Assembly (NCBI GenBank): GCA_016719575.1
Contig: JADJYV010000009.1
Coordinates: 4,823 to 68,822, forward strand
From: Pseudobdellovibrionaceae bacterium
Lineage (GTDB): Bacteria; Bdellovibrionota; Bdellovibrionia; Bdellovibrionales; Bdellovibrionaceae
DNA length: 64,000 bases
Direction: 5' to 3'
This document shows positions 1 through 9,500 of the stretch, piece by piece. The position numbers and the translations under genes were made by a program. Under the pieces are notes generated by a model. The model worked only from the letters and a program-made list of their open reading frames with translations, was not told the DNA's origin and ran no database searches. Every line of letters starts with the position of its first letter. The stretch's first letter is position 1.

Positions 1-2
1 GG

Positions 3-1108
3 TCACAATACATATTACGCGCGCTTCAACGTGTGCTAAGAAAAAATTGCGATCAGATAACGGGCGCGGATCTGGCGAGAGTTATCGAGATTGATATTCA
101 GGATAAGGATCGAAACTCAATTAGTTTCGATGAGTTTGAGTTGAGAAAGATAGACCTTGCTGGATTGACTCAATTGAAAAAAATTATAGTCCATGATGTG
201 TATTGGTTTGGAATCAGTTTGTTGGAAGGTTTTTTTGCAAATGCACCTCAGCTGCAACATTTGGACTTAGAAAACGTGACCTTGGATAAACTTCGTAGGC
301 AACAGCTTCCGGTCAGCCAGAGTCTTCTATCGCTTTCAATCGATGATAGCAATTTGTTGGAAATTCAAGCAGATGCTTTTGAAAATGTTTTCAGCAAGGA
401 CCCGACTGCGGACATTAGAATGATCTTTTCGCACGGATATCTTGAGCATTTTGACTCAACCCAAATTATAGGGCTTGAAAATTTAAAACAGATCTCTCTG
501 AAAAACATGCTGGTGAGTGGAGTTTTGGATTTGTCAAAATTGAATGCATTAGAGGTGTTGGACTTGGAGCGCACTCGTAATTTCTATGGTGTGCTCCGTG
601 CGGATCACCCTCACTTAAAAAAGCTAGTTCTATCCTCAACAATGACTCGAGATTTTAAAGTGGAAGGTCCCTGGCCTCAGTTGGAATACCTGGATGCCAG
701 TAATTACACTGCTAGCCATTTTCCTCCGGCACTTTGGTTTCATGGATTTCCGAATTTGAAGTCTCTAAATGTATCCTATAATTCCTTGACCGTTCCAAAT
801 GGTCAAAGTCCAGCGGATTCGGTTTTTCGAAGCTCGTTCATCTTGAGTACGTGAGTTTTATGGACACCAATTTTATTTCTGATCAGAACAACGGTTATAA
901 TGGTCATAATGCGTATCTGGTGAAATTGATTGGTGAAGAGCTCCCTCCAAACGTCAAATTATTAGAAGTTTGCCTTCAGTCCTGGCGCGGGCAAAATTTG
1001 GAAATTGTTAGAGAAATTATGAAGAAGCAAATGATAAAACGACCAGAACTGAAAATACGCACTAAGACTGACTGTTTAAATGGGGAGTGGCTTGATGTGG
1101 CTCTTTAA
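3..1108 (+). pseudogene. Leucine-rich-repeat protein, partial and frameshifted
   Basis: The frame is open to the left edge of the window, so the N-terminus is missing. Irregular leucine-rich repeats run through the visible part (FELRKIDLAGLTQL, LQHLDLENVTLDKL, LEVLDLERTRNF, LEYLDASNYT, LKSLNVSYNSL). The first frame stops at 854, but the overlapping +2 frame reads another LRR-like segment (FSKLVHLEYVSFMDTNF) from about 820 and continues to a stop at 1108. This indicates a single-base indel near 805-823. LRRs usually make a curved protein-binding surface; the partner is unknown. The end overlaps the start of the next gene, which carries a shorter LRR stretch. The family call is fairly secure; whether the frameshift is real or a sequencing error is open. 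Confidence 0.6.
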
Positions 1109-2122
1109 TATTTTATTTTTGGCACTTTCAAATTTTTCATGGGCAACTGGCGGCGATGGGACCTTGGTGGGAAACGGCGGTAACGTTGTGTTCTGTCAGC
1201 CGGGGCAATGCAGAAATTTTCCGGCTTTTACACTTTGGACTATCTTTTGGACTTCCGTCAAACTGGTGAGTTTTCCAAATTGGCGCAGGTTCCAGACTGG
1301 GAGGCTTCTCGCGATCGGATTTCACAAGGTTTAAAAAGACTGTCACCAGTTCTAATGAAAAGTTTTTTGGATTTTACTCAAAGTGTAATGGCTAAAAACG
1401 TTGTAAAAGGTCGAGAATGGATTCGATGGGATTTAAGCAAAACACTTATAGACGATCAAGAAATCTCGCGGCGATTGCCCATAAACTGTTATAAGTCTGA
1501 CAAGTTGACCTTGAACCTTTTTCAAACGGTCGTGAGAAGTTACGGAAGCACTGCCGTGGAATATCGATACCAAAATGATATTCTAGAAAATTTGCGCTTG
1601 CAGAATCCCCTGCAATTTTCATTTTTCATCGTGCACGAGTGGCTTTGGGATTTCACTCAAAATGTGAGCGACTTGCGCCGTTTGAATTGGGTTCTACATA
1701 GCGAAGGCTTTAACGTCCTAGAGCCGGAAGTGTGGGATCGTTTTTTTGTGCGCACTCAGTTTTTCAACCGAAACCTGCCAGTATGCCACCGCTCTGAGGC
1801 GGTCAAATATCAGCTTGAAAAAGTAACCGGTCTTGCTTGCCAACATATTAAAGACGAGGATTTAGAAAAAATCGAAAGTCTTGAGCTTAGTGCACTTCCA
1901 CGGGACTATGTTTTTCGCTCTGGAGACTTCGCTCGTTTGTATTCGCTTCGCTCACTCGGATTAAACCACAACCCTCAGATTTTAGATCGTATTCCACCAT
2001 ATTCTTTTAATGATCTTCTAAACCTGGAGGTTGTGTATGCACTCGGTAGCGGTTTTGATAAGTTGCCGACCGATTTAGCAGACGGGGCAGCAAAGGCCAA
2101 AGTTAGGACTCTCGAGAAATAG
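1095..2122 (+). pseudogene. Exported protein with C-terminal LRR segment, frameshifted
   Basis: The protein begins with a signal peptide (MWLFNILFLALSNFSWA, ATG at 1095 with an upstream GGGGAG) followed by GNGGNVVFCQPG, a glycine-rich start seen in exported hypothetical proteins of predatory deltaproteobacteria. That frame runs into unrelated sequence at about 1205. The +2 frame then continues to 2122 with QKFSGFYTLDYLLDF, a helical middle region and a short LRR end (LYSLRSLGLNHNPQIL, LLNLEVVYALGSGF). A single-base indel near 1200-1210 joins the two. A further open stretch at 2107-2289 (VNVHPECEKFIEFMFG) may be a third frame of the same gene. Function is unknown; secretion to periplasm or beyond is inferred from the signal peptide. 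Confidence 0.5.
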
Positions 2123-2291
2123 TTGTGTCGTCGATACGACACGTTAACGTCCATCCAGAGTGCGAAAAATTTATTGAATTTATGTTCGGACCTTTAGGTA
2201 TTGGTGATGACGTCAAGATTAAACCGGATGAAGTAAGAATCAAAGGACAGACTTGTATATCTATTTCAATACGGTTCTTTTGGAAGTGAAT

Positions 2292-2798
2292 TTAGTCACG
2301 CAGATTAAGCATCACAAATAACTGGTCGTAAAGATTTTGCCCTTGTTTTATTCCACGTGGTTCTAACCCATAAACTTTAAAGCCACATGACGTGAAAATA
2401 TGCTGTGCGTTCAGAACGGAAACGGTGGCAACTGCCCGAAGATATTTCAGTTCTTGGTTCTCAGAAGCCTTCGCGATTAGTGCTTTGAGAAGAGTTTTTC
2501 CAATACCCTGATTACGATACCTAGGCAGGACCGCAAGCCCCCAAACAGTTCCCTTGTGTCCAACTGAGTGCTTCTTTTCTCTTTTTAGACCGATTACTCC
2601 GACTAACTCGGAATCTTGAAAATACCCTAAGACAAAATCATCCTGGTTGCTCTTTTCGAGTAGGTTCTTGACCTGCTCATCGGTTGCCTTAGACCAATCT
2701 TCCGCACCACTGCCAAAGGCTTCAGGATTCAGACCCAAAGCTTCAAGGCGAATATTGTAATAGATTGCGCTATCTTTTGATTCAAGCTGGCGAACCAA
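2292..2798 (-). CDS. GNAT family N-acetyltransferase
   Basis: This 168-residue protein has the full GNAT fold signature. A DDFVLGYFQDSELVGVIGL strand pair is followed by the acetyl-CoA loop VLPRYRNQGIGKTLLKAL (the Q/RxxGxG/A motif) and a C-terminal half ending in the FTSCGFKVYGLEPRGIK strand typical of small-molecule acetyltransferases. It probably transfers acetyl from acetyl-CoA to an amine in the cytoplasm; the substrate cannot be predicted. The start has an upstream AGGTTCC-like purine stretch. The gene stands alone between the LRR remnants and the CsbD cluster. Intact, normal length for the family. Confidence 0.85.
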   Translation of the reverse strand: MVRQLESKDSAIYYNIRLEALGLNPEAFGSGAEDWSKATDEQVKNLLEKSNQDDFVLGYFQDSELVGVIGLKREKKHSVGHKGTVWGLAVLPRYRNQGIGKTLLKALIAKASENQELKYLRAVATVSVLNAQHIFTSCGFKVYGLEPRGIKQGQNLYDQLFVMLNLRD

Positions 2799-3146
2799 GG
2801 AACCTCCATATCCCGCCCGATCATTCTATCTCATCCACGCAATTTGGCCATTAGAGGAATCTAATATTGCCACCTGCGATATAACACCTCAGCCTATAAT
2901 TTCTATTTTGCCAAGACGAATTAAAAGCTGATTTTCTAAGAAGCCGCTTCTGCCTGTGACAAATAAATTCATAGGGCCTTTCAAAACGTTTGGCATGGAC
3001 CACTGACAACTTCTAGGGATCGATTTTGAATCACGGAGTCAATCAATCCCGCGATCATTAAAAACAAAAACGTGGTGCGCCAATCTTCTTTTTTCAGACA
3101 TTATGACAAAAAACGCAAAGAGCTTTTTTAGGCCATGAAAATGGAG
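2799..3146. other. Intergenic, no gene recognised; one repeat relic
   Basis: No reading frame with recognisable homology was found here. Positions 3070-3100 on the minus strand carry an A-rich stretch followed by ATTGGCGCACC. This resembles the first part of the dispersed repeat family found from 41 kb onwards (core ATTGGCGTTCC), but in the opposite orientation. Confidence 0.5.
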
Positions 3147-3401
3147 CTAATCTCTTAACTTATCCTTCAGTGCCGAAATTGACTTATCTTTCGTTTCCTC
3201 AAAGCGTTGGTAAATTTCAGAAAGAATTCTCTCCGTTTTGTCTTCAGCTTTTCCATACTTTTGCTGAATTAAACCGCCCACGGCCTTCATGTCGCCTTTT
3301 GTTTGTTCTAACTCGTCGTCTGTCAGTCGCCCCCAGGCTTTTTGAATTTCGCCTTTCATTTCAAGCCAATGACCCTTGATTACATTTTGGTTCGCTTTCA
3401 T
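3147..3401 (-). CDS. CsbD family stress protein
   Basis: An 84-residue hydrophilic protein starting MKANQNVIKGHWLEMKGEIQKAWG. This is the hallmark of the CsbD family (general-stress proteins of unknown biochemical role, induced through SigB in Bacillus and by osmotic or phosphate stress elsewhere). The N-terminal half has the conserved G-W-x-x-x-KG-x-W-G-x-L-T-D-D pattern; the C-terminal half is charged and helical. I chose the internal ATG at 3401 because the CsbD domain begins there; an in-frame start five codons upstream also exists. It follows a small exported protein gene on the same strand by about 30 bases and probably shares a transcript with it and with the DUF1328 gene. Confidence 0.85.
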   Translation of the reverse strand: MKANQNVIKGHWLEMKGEIQKAWGRLTDDELEQTKGDMKAVGGLIQQKYGKAEDKTERILSEIYQRFEETKDKSISALKDKLRD

Positions 3402-3430
3402 AAAAACCTTTCCCACTTTAGTTTCAGTTA

Positions 3431-3712
3431 TTAATTGTCCATTTTATTTTCAATTTCTTTTGCTTTTGTCTTCGATTTCTCTTTTAAGGTTCTAGCCTTG
3501 TGTTTTATTTTTTTTCCAAGACACTGCAACTTTCCATTGACCATTTCGCAACCCTTATCTTCGAGATCTCGGTAATTATCTTTTACAGAATCAACGATCT
3601 CCCTGGTTTGCGTTTCGACTTTCTCATTTGTTGTCTCTTCCGCCGACAACGAGCCACAAAGTCCCAGAACCAAGATCATTAAACTCGCTCTTAAAATTGG
3701 TGTTCTCTTCAT
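3431..3712 (-). CDS. Small exported, charged helical protein
   Basis: A 93-residue protein with a clear signal peptide (MKRTPILRASLMILVLGLCGSLSA, cleavage after SA). A lysine/glutamate-rich helix follows, containing two cysteines (GCEMVNGKLQCLG) that could form a disulfide in the periplasm. The ATG at 3712 is preferred over the one six codons upstream because an AGAGG Shine-Dalgarno lies 7 bases before it and it gives a normal signal peptide. No family recognised. Its position between CsbD and DUF1328 genes suggests an envelope-stress role, which is inference from neighbours only. Confidence 0.65.
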   Translation of the reverse strand: MKRTPILRASLMILVLGLCGSLSAEETTNEKVETQTREIVDSVKDNYRDLEDKGCEMVNGKLQCLGKKIKHKARTLKEKSKTKAKEIENKMDN

Positions 3713-3747
3713 ATCTAATCCTCTTTTCAAAAAAGTTATTACCGAAT

Positions 3748-3918
3748 CTATCTTTTTCTTCCCGTAACTAGCGAGCCCATGAATGAAACGACAGCAAAGA
3801 CTAAGAAAACTACGAGAAGAATCCTACCGATTTCCATGGAAAACCCCGCAATGCCGCCGGCGCCCAAAGCAAATGCGATCAATGCTAAAATAAAAAACCC
3901 AATTGCTGCTCGAACCAT
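3748..3918 (-). CDS. DUF1328 (YtjA-like) small membrane protein
   Basis: A 56-residue open frame beginning MVRAAIGFFILALIAFALG, with a second hydrophobic segment (IGRILLVVFLVFAVVSFMG) and ending TGRKR. Two transmembrane helices joined by a GAGGIAGFSMEIG turn are characteristic of DUF1328. These are small inner-membrane proteins often found next to CsbD genes in Proteobacteria; their function is unknown. The start is well supported by a CAGGAGG site 6 bases upstream. It is the first gene of a minus-strand set with the small exported protein and CsbD, and its promoter must lie in 3919-4100. Confidence 0.8.
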   Translation of the reverse strand: MVRAAIGFFILALIAFALGAGGIAGFSMEIGRILLVVFLVFAVVSFMGSLVTGRKR

Positions 3919-3967
3919 AAAAACCTCCTGAGAAGCGAGTTACGCAAGGACTGTGCCAAGTTAGGCT

Positions 3968-4009
3968 CCATCTAAGCTAAGATGGCAATTCTTCTGGGAC
4001 ATAATGTCC
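3968..4009. promoter_or_regulatory. Two inverted repeats in the divergent stress-gene promoter region
   Basis: The 184-base gap between the DUF1328 gene (minus) and the DUF883 gene (plus) contains two dyads. The first is CCATCT-AAGCTA-AGATGG at 3968-3985; the second is GGACAT-A-ATGTCC at 3997-4009, followed by another GGGACA at about 4017. The second is compact and symmetric like a regulator binding site and could serve both directions. No known regulator motif is recognised. Confidence 0.35.
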
Positions 4010-4102
4010 GTTGTTTGGGACAATTCTAACAAAATATTTTTTTATATTTACTTCTGGAGCCTAGAACCGGTAAGGAAGAGAGGAAAATTCTAGGAGATCA
4101 AT

Positions 4103-4405
4103 ATGGCAAAAACAAATCACGATATTAAAACTCTATCAGAAGCGATTCATCACCTTGAAAAGTCAGGTACGCATAAAGCCAAAGACCTTCATGAAGCTTT
4201 TGGTAAAGAATTTTCAGAAATTAAAGAGGCTTTTGAAAATTTGAAGCCTCGGTTGGAAGAGATGAAAGAGGCTGCTGAAGATGAGGTCAGTCAAGTTAAG
4301 AAGGACGTTGAGAAAAATGTGAAGGAACATCCCTGGATGGCATTGGGAATCGCCGGTTTGATTGGGATTTTTCTTGGCTGGCTCATTGGTCGAGGAAGCA
4401 AATAG
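4103..4405 (+). CDS. DUF883 / ElaB-YqjD-like membrane-anchored helical protein
   Basis: A 100-residue protein with a long charged amphipathic helix (EIKEAFENLKPRLEEMKEAAEDEV) and one C-terminal transmembrane helix (HPWMALGIAGLIGIFLGWLIGRGSK). This is the arrangement of the DUF883 family, which includes E. coli ElaB and YqjD. E. coli YqjD is inner-membrane bound and associates with ribosomes in stationary phase; whether this homolog does is unknown. A GGAG site lies just upstream of the ATG. It is followed after 11 bases by a YqjE-like gene, the same order as yqjD-yqjE in enterobacteria, supporting the call. Confidence 0.8.
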   Translation: MAKTNHDIKTLSEAIHHLEKSGTHKAKDLHEAFGKEFSEIKEAFENLKPRLEEMKEAAEDEVSQVKKDVEKNVKEHPWMALGIAGLIGIFLGWLIGRGSK

Positions 4406-4416
4406 AAGGGAGTCAA

Positions 4417-4770
4417 ATGGGAAATCTGCTACTGCTTATTTCTAAAGTCTTTTTATTCAAAAAGGCGGCCGTTGAAGTTAAAAAAAGAGGTTTCCTGTTA
4501 TATTTAAAAGCTCTTCAAGTCGCTCGCAAAAGTCTAGCCGGAGCTCTCCTCGTTTACACCATGCTCCAGTTTTTAGTTATTGGTTTTTTTGGTGCAGTGA
4601 CGGCAGCAATATTTTTGTTACCACATGATTTGGAAACAAAACTATTTCTTATATTTTTCATTTGTTTGGGTGTCTTTATAGTGACCCTCATTGGATTTCT
4701 CTATGCTATGTCAGAAAAAGTTTGGTACAAAGCCGCCCAAGTCGAAGAGATTTTGGAGCAATTCGATTGA
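4417..4770 (+). CDS. YqjE-like (phage holin superfamily III) membrane protein
   Basis: A 117-residue protein with two strong hydrophobic segments (ALLVYTMLQFLVIGFFGAV and LFLIFFICLGVFIVTLIGF), flanked by a basic N-terminus and an acidic C-terminal tail. Size, topology and position directly after a DUF883/YqjD-like gene match the YqjE family of small inner-membrane proteins. No enzymatic motif. Likely co-transcribed with its neighbours on both sides (gaps of 11 and 16 bases). Confidence 0.6.
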   Translation: MGNLLLLISKVFLFKKAAVEVKKRGFLLYLKALQVARKSLAGALLVYTMLQFLVIGFFGAVTAAIFLLPHDLETKLFLIFFICLGVFIVTLIGFLYAMSEKVWYKAAQVEEILEQFD

Positions 4771-4786
4771 AATGTGAGCTGACGAT

Positions 4787-5843
4787 ATGAAAATAGCTGC
4801 TAACTATAGAATCTGGGCGAAAATTACAATCTTAACTGGTTTAATTTTGGCTGTTGTAGGAATTCTTTTCCCATTTTTGAGTCCTTTGTTCATGGGGGCC
4901 GTGTTCGCCATAGTCGTACTTCCTTTTTATAAAAAAGTTCTTAATTATATCGATAAACCTCAAAGGGCTAGTTTTGCGACCATTTCAATTTTTATCATTA
5001 CAATTCTAGTGCCAATAATTTTTGTCGTCGTCAGAGGTGGTAAACTCACCATTCAGTTTATGGAACAATACAGCACCATGAAGCCGATCGCAGCAAGTCC
5101 GCAGACAACTGAGTTCGATTTTCATTTAAAGAACTTTGGTGATACCATCGGGTTTGAATTGCCTGCATCGGCAGAGTTGTATCAAAAAGCTATTTCTTGG
5201 GGAGCAAGTTTTTTTTTTCGGACTAGTGTCAGATTTTTTTTCAGGGTTACCTGGTTTTTTTGTTAACCTTTTAATTTCTATACTGGTTATGTACTATGCG
5301 CTCTTTCACCACAAAGAAATTGAACAAATGGGCCTAAAAGCAAGTCTCCTCAATATTTCTTCTGCGAAAAAGCTGTTGGGAGCCATAGGCCAATCCTGTC
5401 GAACAGTTGTCTTTGCTAATTTAATTACAGGATTGGCTCAGGCTTTTCTGATCGCTCTAGCCTCTGCATTGACAGGCTCAGGAGATTTTTTTGTTGTTAT
5501 TTTCGTAACATTTGTTCTTTCGTTTATACCTATCGTAGGCGCAGCTCCCGCTGGGCTCCTACTTGCAGTTATTCAATTGGCACAGGGGAATTACATTGCT
5601 GGGATAGTTATGATGGTGGTCGCTTTGTTTGCAGGTGTCATTGATAATATCATTCGACCTTATTTAATGAGTGATTCAGAAGAAAGCGGTCACCCTTTAA
5701 TGAGTCTCTTAGGCGTGCTTGGAGGGATTTATATATTTGGACTACCCGGACTATTTATAGGCCCATTGGTTATTTCAATTGGCTTGAAAATCATTCCTAT
5801 TTATTTAATAGATTTGAATTTTCACGAAGAATTCAATAATTAG
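4787..5843 (+). pseudogene. AI-2E family transporter, split at a 10-T run
   Basis: Two overlapping frames together make one AI-2E (TqsA/YdiK/PerM) family permease of about 350 residues. The first frame (4787-5266) gives the N-terminal helices and the extracytoplasmic domain up to ELYQKAISWGASFFF. The second continues from GLVSDFFSGLPGFF through the family's conserved C-terminal helices (GLAQAFLIAL, LSFIPIVGAAPAGL, DNIIRPYLM, GLPGLFIGPL). The break lies at ten consecutive T at 5209-5218; nine would restore a single frame. The family includes exporters of autoinducer-2 and ion/osmolyte-linked transporters; the substrate here is unknown. The run could be a sequencing error, a phase-variable tract, or a site where transcriptional slippage rescues expression. 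Confidence 0.8.
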
Positions 5844-5932
5844 AAATCGATTGAGATTCGCATTCGGGTTGGGTTTGCCTCCAACTCAATACCAGTGAAG
5901 TTGATGTTCGCAACTAGAGCGGCAGCTTTACG

Positions 5933-6400
5933 ATGGTTCTCCGGATTGATCCGGGGTGAATAAGATTTGATTTAAAAATTAATTCATTGAGTCAAAAATG
6001 CTTGAGGGGAGTCCTTTTGAGGAAATTAGTTGGGTGGTGAAACATTTTAACAGGGGATGGTCAGTTAGAAAAGGGAATGACGCTTGAGCTGGTCGCGGGG
6101 AAGGGGGGTAGGGGGGTTTAATGTTAAATTGTACTTGACCAATTAGAAGTTATTGTTCATTAGTGAATAAACATCGCGGCATTTTTGAGTTATTTACTTT
6201 GAAGCGAATTTTTCTCTTGCGCGTGTTTTTACGACTCACAGGACCCTCCTTGGGGCGATTTCTCGTTGAGCTTGAGGTCGGAGTCGCGCAGCGAACGCAG
6301 ACTGACCCATGTTATTTTACTTCACATCAACGAAGTGGAATTCCGAGATTTGCATCTGAAAATGGGCTGCGAAAGTCGTTTTTCTTATGTAGTCACAGTA
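5933..6400 (+). repeat. Inverted, internally deleted copy of the HNH-element 5' region
   Basis: Segments 5933-5960 and about 6163-6400 match, as reverse complement, positions 29432-29460 and 29027-29375, the 5' part of the HNH-endonuclease gene and its upstream region. Compared with that copy, this one lacks 210 bases around the start codon; the junction falls on a shared CGCAGC. It also carries about 200 extra bases between the two matching parts. Confidence 0.75.
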
Positions 6401-6420
6401 AGGGTGATCACCTTGCTTTT
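6266..6420 (+). pseudogene. Remnant of HNH endonuclease (N-terminal part only)
   Basis: The plus-strand translation SERRLTHVILLHINEVEFRDLHLKMG is nearly identical to residues 22-47 of the intact HNH-endonuclease protein encoded at 28150-29106 (SERKLTHVILLHINEVDSRDLHLKMG). The start codon and first residues are lost through the deletion described for the surrounding repeat. The match ends shortly after FSYVV, after which there is unrelated sequence up to the dnaE2 3' end. Non-functional relic. Confidence 0.7.
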
Positions 6421-6525
6421 CCTCTTCATGCGGAAGTTGCAGCTAAGTCTTTTGTTGTTCCTCAGAATGGGTAGAAACGAACAGGAAGCTTTAAAAAAAC
6501 GAGACGTTTTGTTTCGATATGTTTT

Positions 6526-9500
6526 TTACCAATCGATTCGATCCAACATTCGAGGGTGTGGCTGATGACTCCTTGTTCTTTCAGAATGAGCAAAGGATTC
6601 AATTTGTTCGGCCAAAATCGTAATGTGCTCGTCAAGCCTCTGTAATTTGCCTGTAACGACGAGAAAACGTGAGGATCTGAAGATAGATTTGAATTTATCA
6701 TAGACATCTGGTTGCAAAACTAAATCGATCGTCCCAAATTCGTCTTCAAGTGTTACGAAGCCAAAGCCCTTAGCTGCTGGGGGTCGCTGATCTACGAGAA
6801 GAATACCCGCACATCTAACCATCGTATTTCTTTTAATTTTTTTGAGCGCTTTTGATGTTGTTCCGGGTAGGTGCGGAACTTCTAATCTTAGTTGGATCAT
6901 CAAGCTGCCCTTGAGCGAATACCCAATAGTTCGGTAATCAATAATTGCTTCCTCTAGTTCCGTCATTGGTGAAAAGACATTTTCTCCATCATCAATTTTG
7001 ATGTTTTCATCGAAAAAGGAAAGTTGAGAGGAGAATACATTCTTGCCCATAAGATTTTTGAAAGCCAGTGACTTCCAAAAAGAATGTCTTCTATCAACCC
7101 CAAAGCATTCAAAAGCATTTGCGATAGTAAGAGTGCTTAGCACCGCCTTATCGAAATTGGTTCGAGCAATAAAATCTTCGATAGAATGAAATACTCGTTT
7201 GTTCCTTTCGGCAATCATTTCATCAACAACCTCTCTGCGTATTTTTCGAATATCCCGAAATCCCATACGAACACACTTTTCTCCTTCCATGAGTGCGTCC
7301 CAGTCGGATTTCAGTGGATGCACGGGGAGTACTTTCACTCCGCTGTTACGGATGGCTTCGTTAATTAGAAAGTCGACTCTGTAAAATCCCATGGGCTGTG
7401 AGTTAATGAGAGCACACAGGTATTCAGCTGGGAAATGGGCTTTCAAATAGGCCGACTTGAATGCGAGGGAGCCATAAGAGGCGGCGTGGGCCTCTGGAAA
7501 TCCATAGCTTGCAAAGCCTTGTGTCCGGCTCATGATATCCGTAGCAAGGTCTGTCTTAATTCCATTCTCAATCATAGATCGGAAGAGCTTTTGACCTTGA
7601 CTGTCAACAGTGGTCGCGCTCCTCTCTTTGCCCAAGGATCTCCGCAATTGGTCTGCCTCTAATGAGGACCAATGACAAACATCCATTGCGATTTGCATGA
7701 TTTGATCTGGAAACATGGCCACTCCATGCGTACGTCCCAAGATAGTGTCCATCGCCTTGTTGCCACTCTGAAACGGGAGGCCTCGCTTGGCATTTTGTCG
7801 GCCACGCAAATAGGATCTGCTCATGCCTCCCTTGCTCATGCTTGGACGGATAAGCGCAACTTGAATTGTCATTTCATAGGGGGTGGAAGGTTTTGTGTGG
7901 GGCAATGAGTTCATCTGCGCCCGTGACTCAATTTGGAAGCAGCCCGCTGTTTCTGCCCTTTGAATAAGGCTATAAGTCTTTGCGTCGTTGATAGGAATAT
8001 CACGCCAGTCGATACCAATAAGGTGCGTTGCTTTGCGAATAGCAGTTAAGAATCCAATCGAAAGGATATCAATCTTCATCATGCCGAGAGTTTCAAGGTC
8101 ATGTTTATCCCATTGAACGATGGTCCTTCCATCCATTGCGGCGGGTTCAATCGGGACAGTTTCAACCAAAGGTTCGTTTGTTATAACGAATCCGCCAGAG
8201 TGGGTTCCTATATGGCGGGGGAAATCGGCGATTTCACTTGTAAGTGTGCCGACAAACACCCCTCGCTGGGCATATTGTTTTGCCAGTTCGTTGAAGCGCG
8301 ACTTGACGACATCTGCCTTAAGTGTTCCGACTTCGACTCCAATGGCTTTGCAAATTTCTCGAAAGGCGCCAGCACGTTTATAAGTATGGACTGCTGCGAC
8401 CATGCCGGCCCGGTCACGCCCGTACCGCGAATAAATTCCTTGGATAACTTCCTCTCTACGTTCGTGTTCGAAGTCCACGTCGATGTCAGGCGGATCTTTT
8501 CTTGCGTCGTTTGCAAAACGATCAAAAAGCAACTGCGCAGAGATGGGGTCTACGGCTGTAATGCCAAGTGCGTAACAAACAATCGAGCTGGCAGCTGACC
8601 CTCGACCTTGAAAGACAATTTTTTTGTCTCTGGCGTCTTTCAAAATGTCGTGCATCGTAAGGAAGTAATCTTCTTCCCCACGTTTTGCGAAAAACTCTAA
8701 TTCACGCCGAATTTGAGAATCGACCTCCTTAGATAAAAGTCCTTTGTATCTTTCTTTTGCTCCGGCTAAAACCAACTCTCGTAAATAGCTTTTGGCAGTA
8801 TGCCCCGTTGGCACGGCCTCTTTGGGATAAGTATACTTGAGATCCGAAAGTGAAAAGGTGCAACTGGCTGCGATTCGCAAAGTATTTTGTATTGCTTCCG
8901 GCAGGTCCGAAAAAAGAAGTTCCATCTGCAGGGGAGACTTAAGATATCTTTCAGCATTGCCAAAAAGTTTAAAGCCCGCAGTGTCGAGAATAGTTCCCTC
9001 ACGAATGCAGGTGAGGCAGTCCTGAAGAGGTCTTCGTTTCGGGTCGTGGTAATGAACGTCGTTCGTTGCGACAATTGGAAGATTGAACTTCGATGAAATC
9101 GTCAGAGCTTGGTGAGTTCTCTTTCTGTCAAGGCCATCAAGGTATCTGCACAAACTGATATAAATCTTATCTTTAAATAAACGCTTGAGTTGTTCAAAAT
9201 CATTTTTGGAATCGGACTTGGCTATGCAAATAAGTTCATTTGCACCGGCGAAACGTCGAACCAGGAATTCCAATTCATCATTGGTTATAAATCCTTGTCC
9301 TTTTTCTTTCCCCGCATGAACATGTGTAATGATTCGACAGAGGAGTCCCCAGGCACTTCGAGTTTGTGCAATGAGGGTTATTGGCGGTTGATCCTTTATT
9401 GTGATTTCAGAGCCCGAAATAAGCTTTAAATTCGGTGCTTGGTCCCTTATTGCCTCAAACGCACGCGGAAGTCCATAAACCCCATTGATATCTGCAATTC

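Noticed and set aside
8208..8525. Possible 105-residue protein on the same strand as dnaE2 in another frame
   Set aside because: Out-of-frame reading inside the catalytic region of dnaE2.
7435..8598. Several plus-strand open frames inside dnaE2
   Set aside because: They are shadows of the well-conserved minus-strand dnaE2 gene and have no family signatures or ribosome binding sites.
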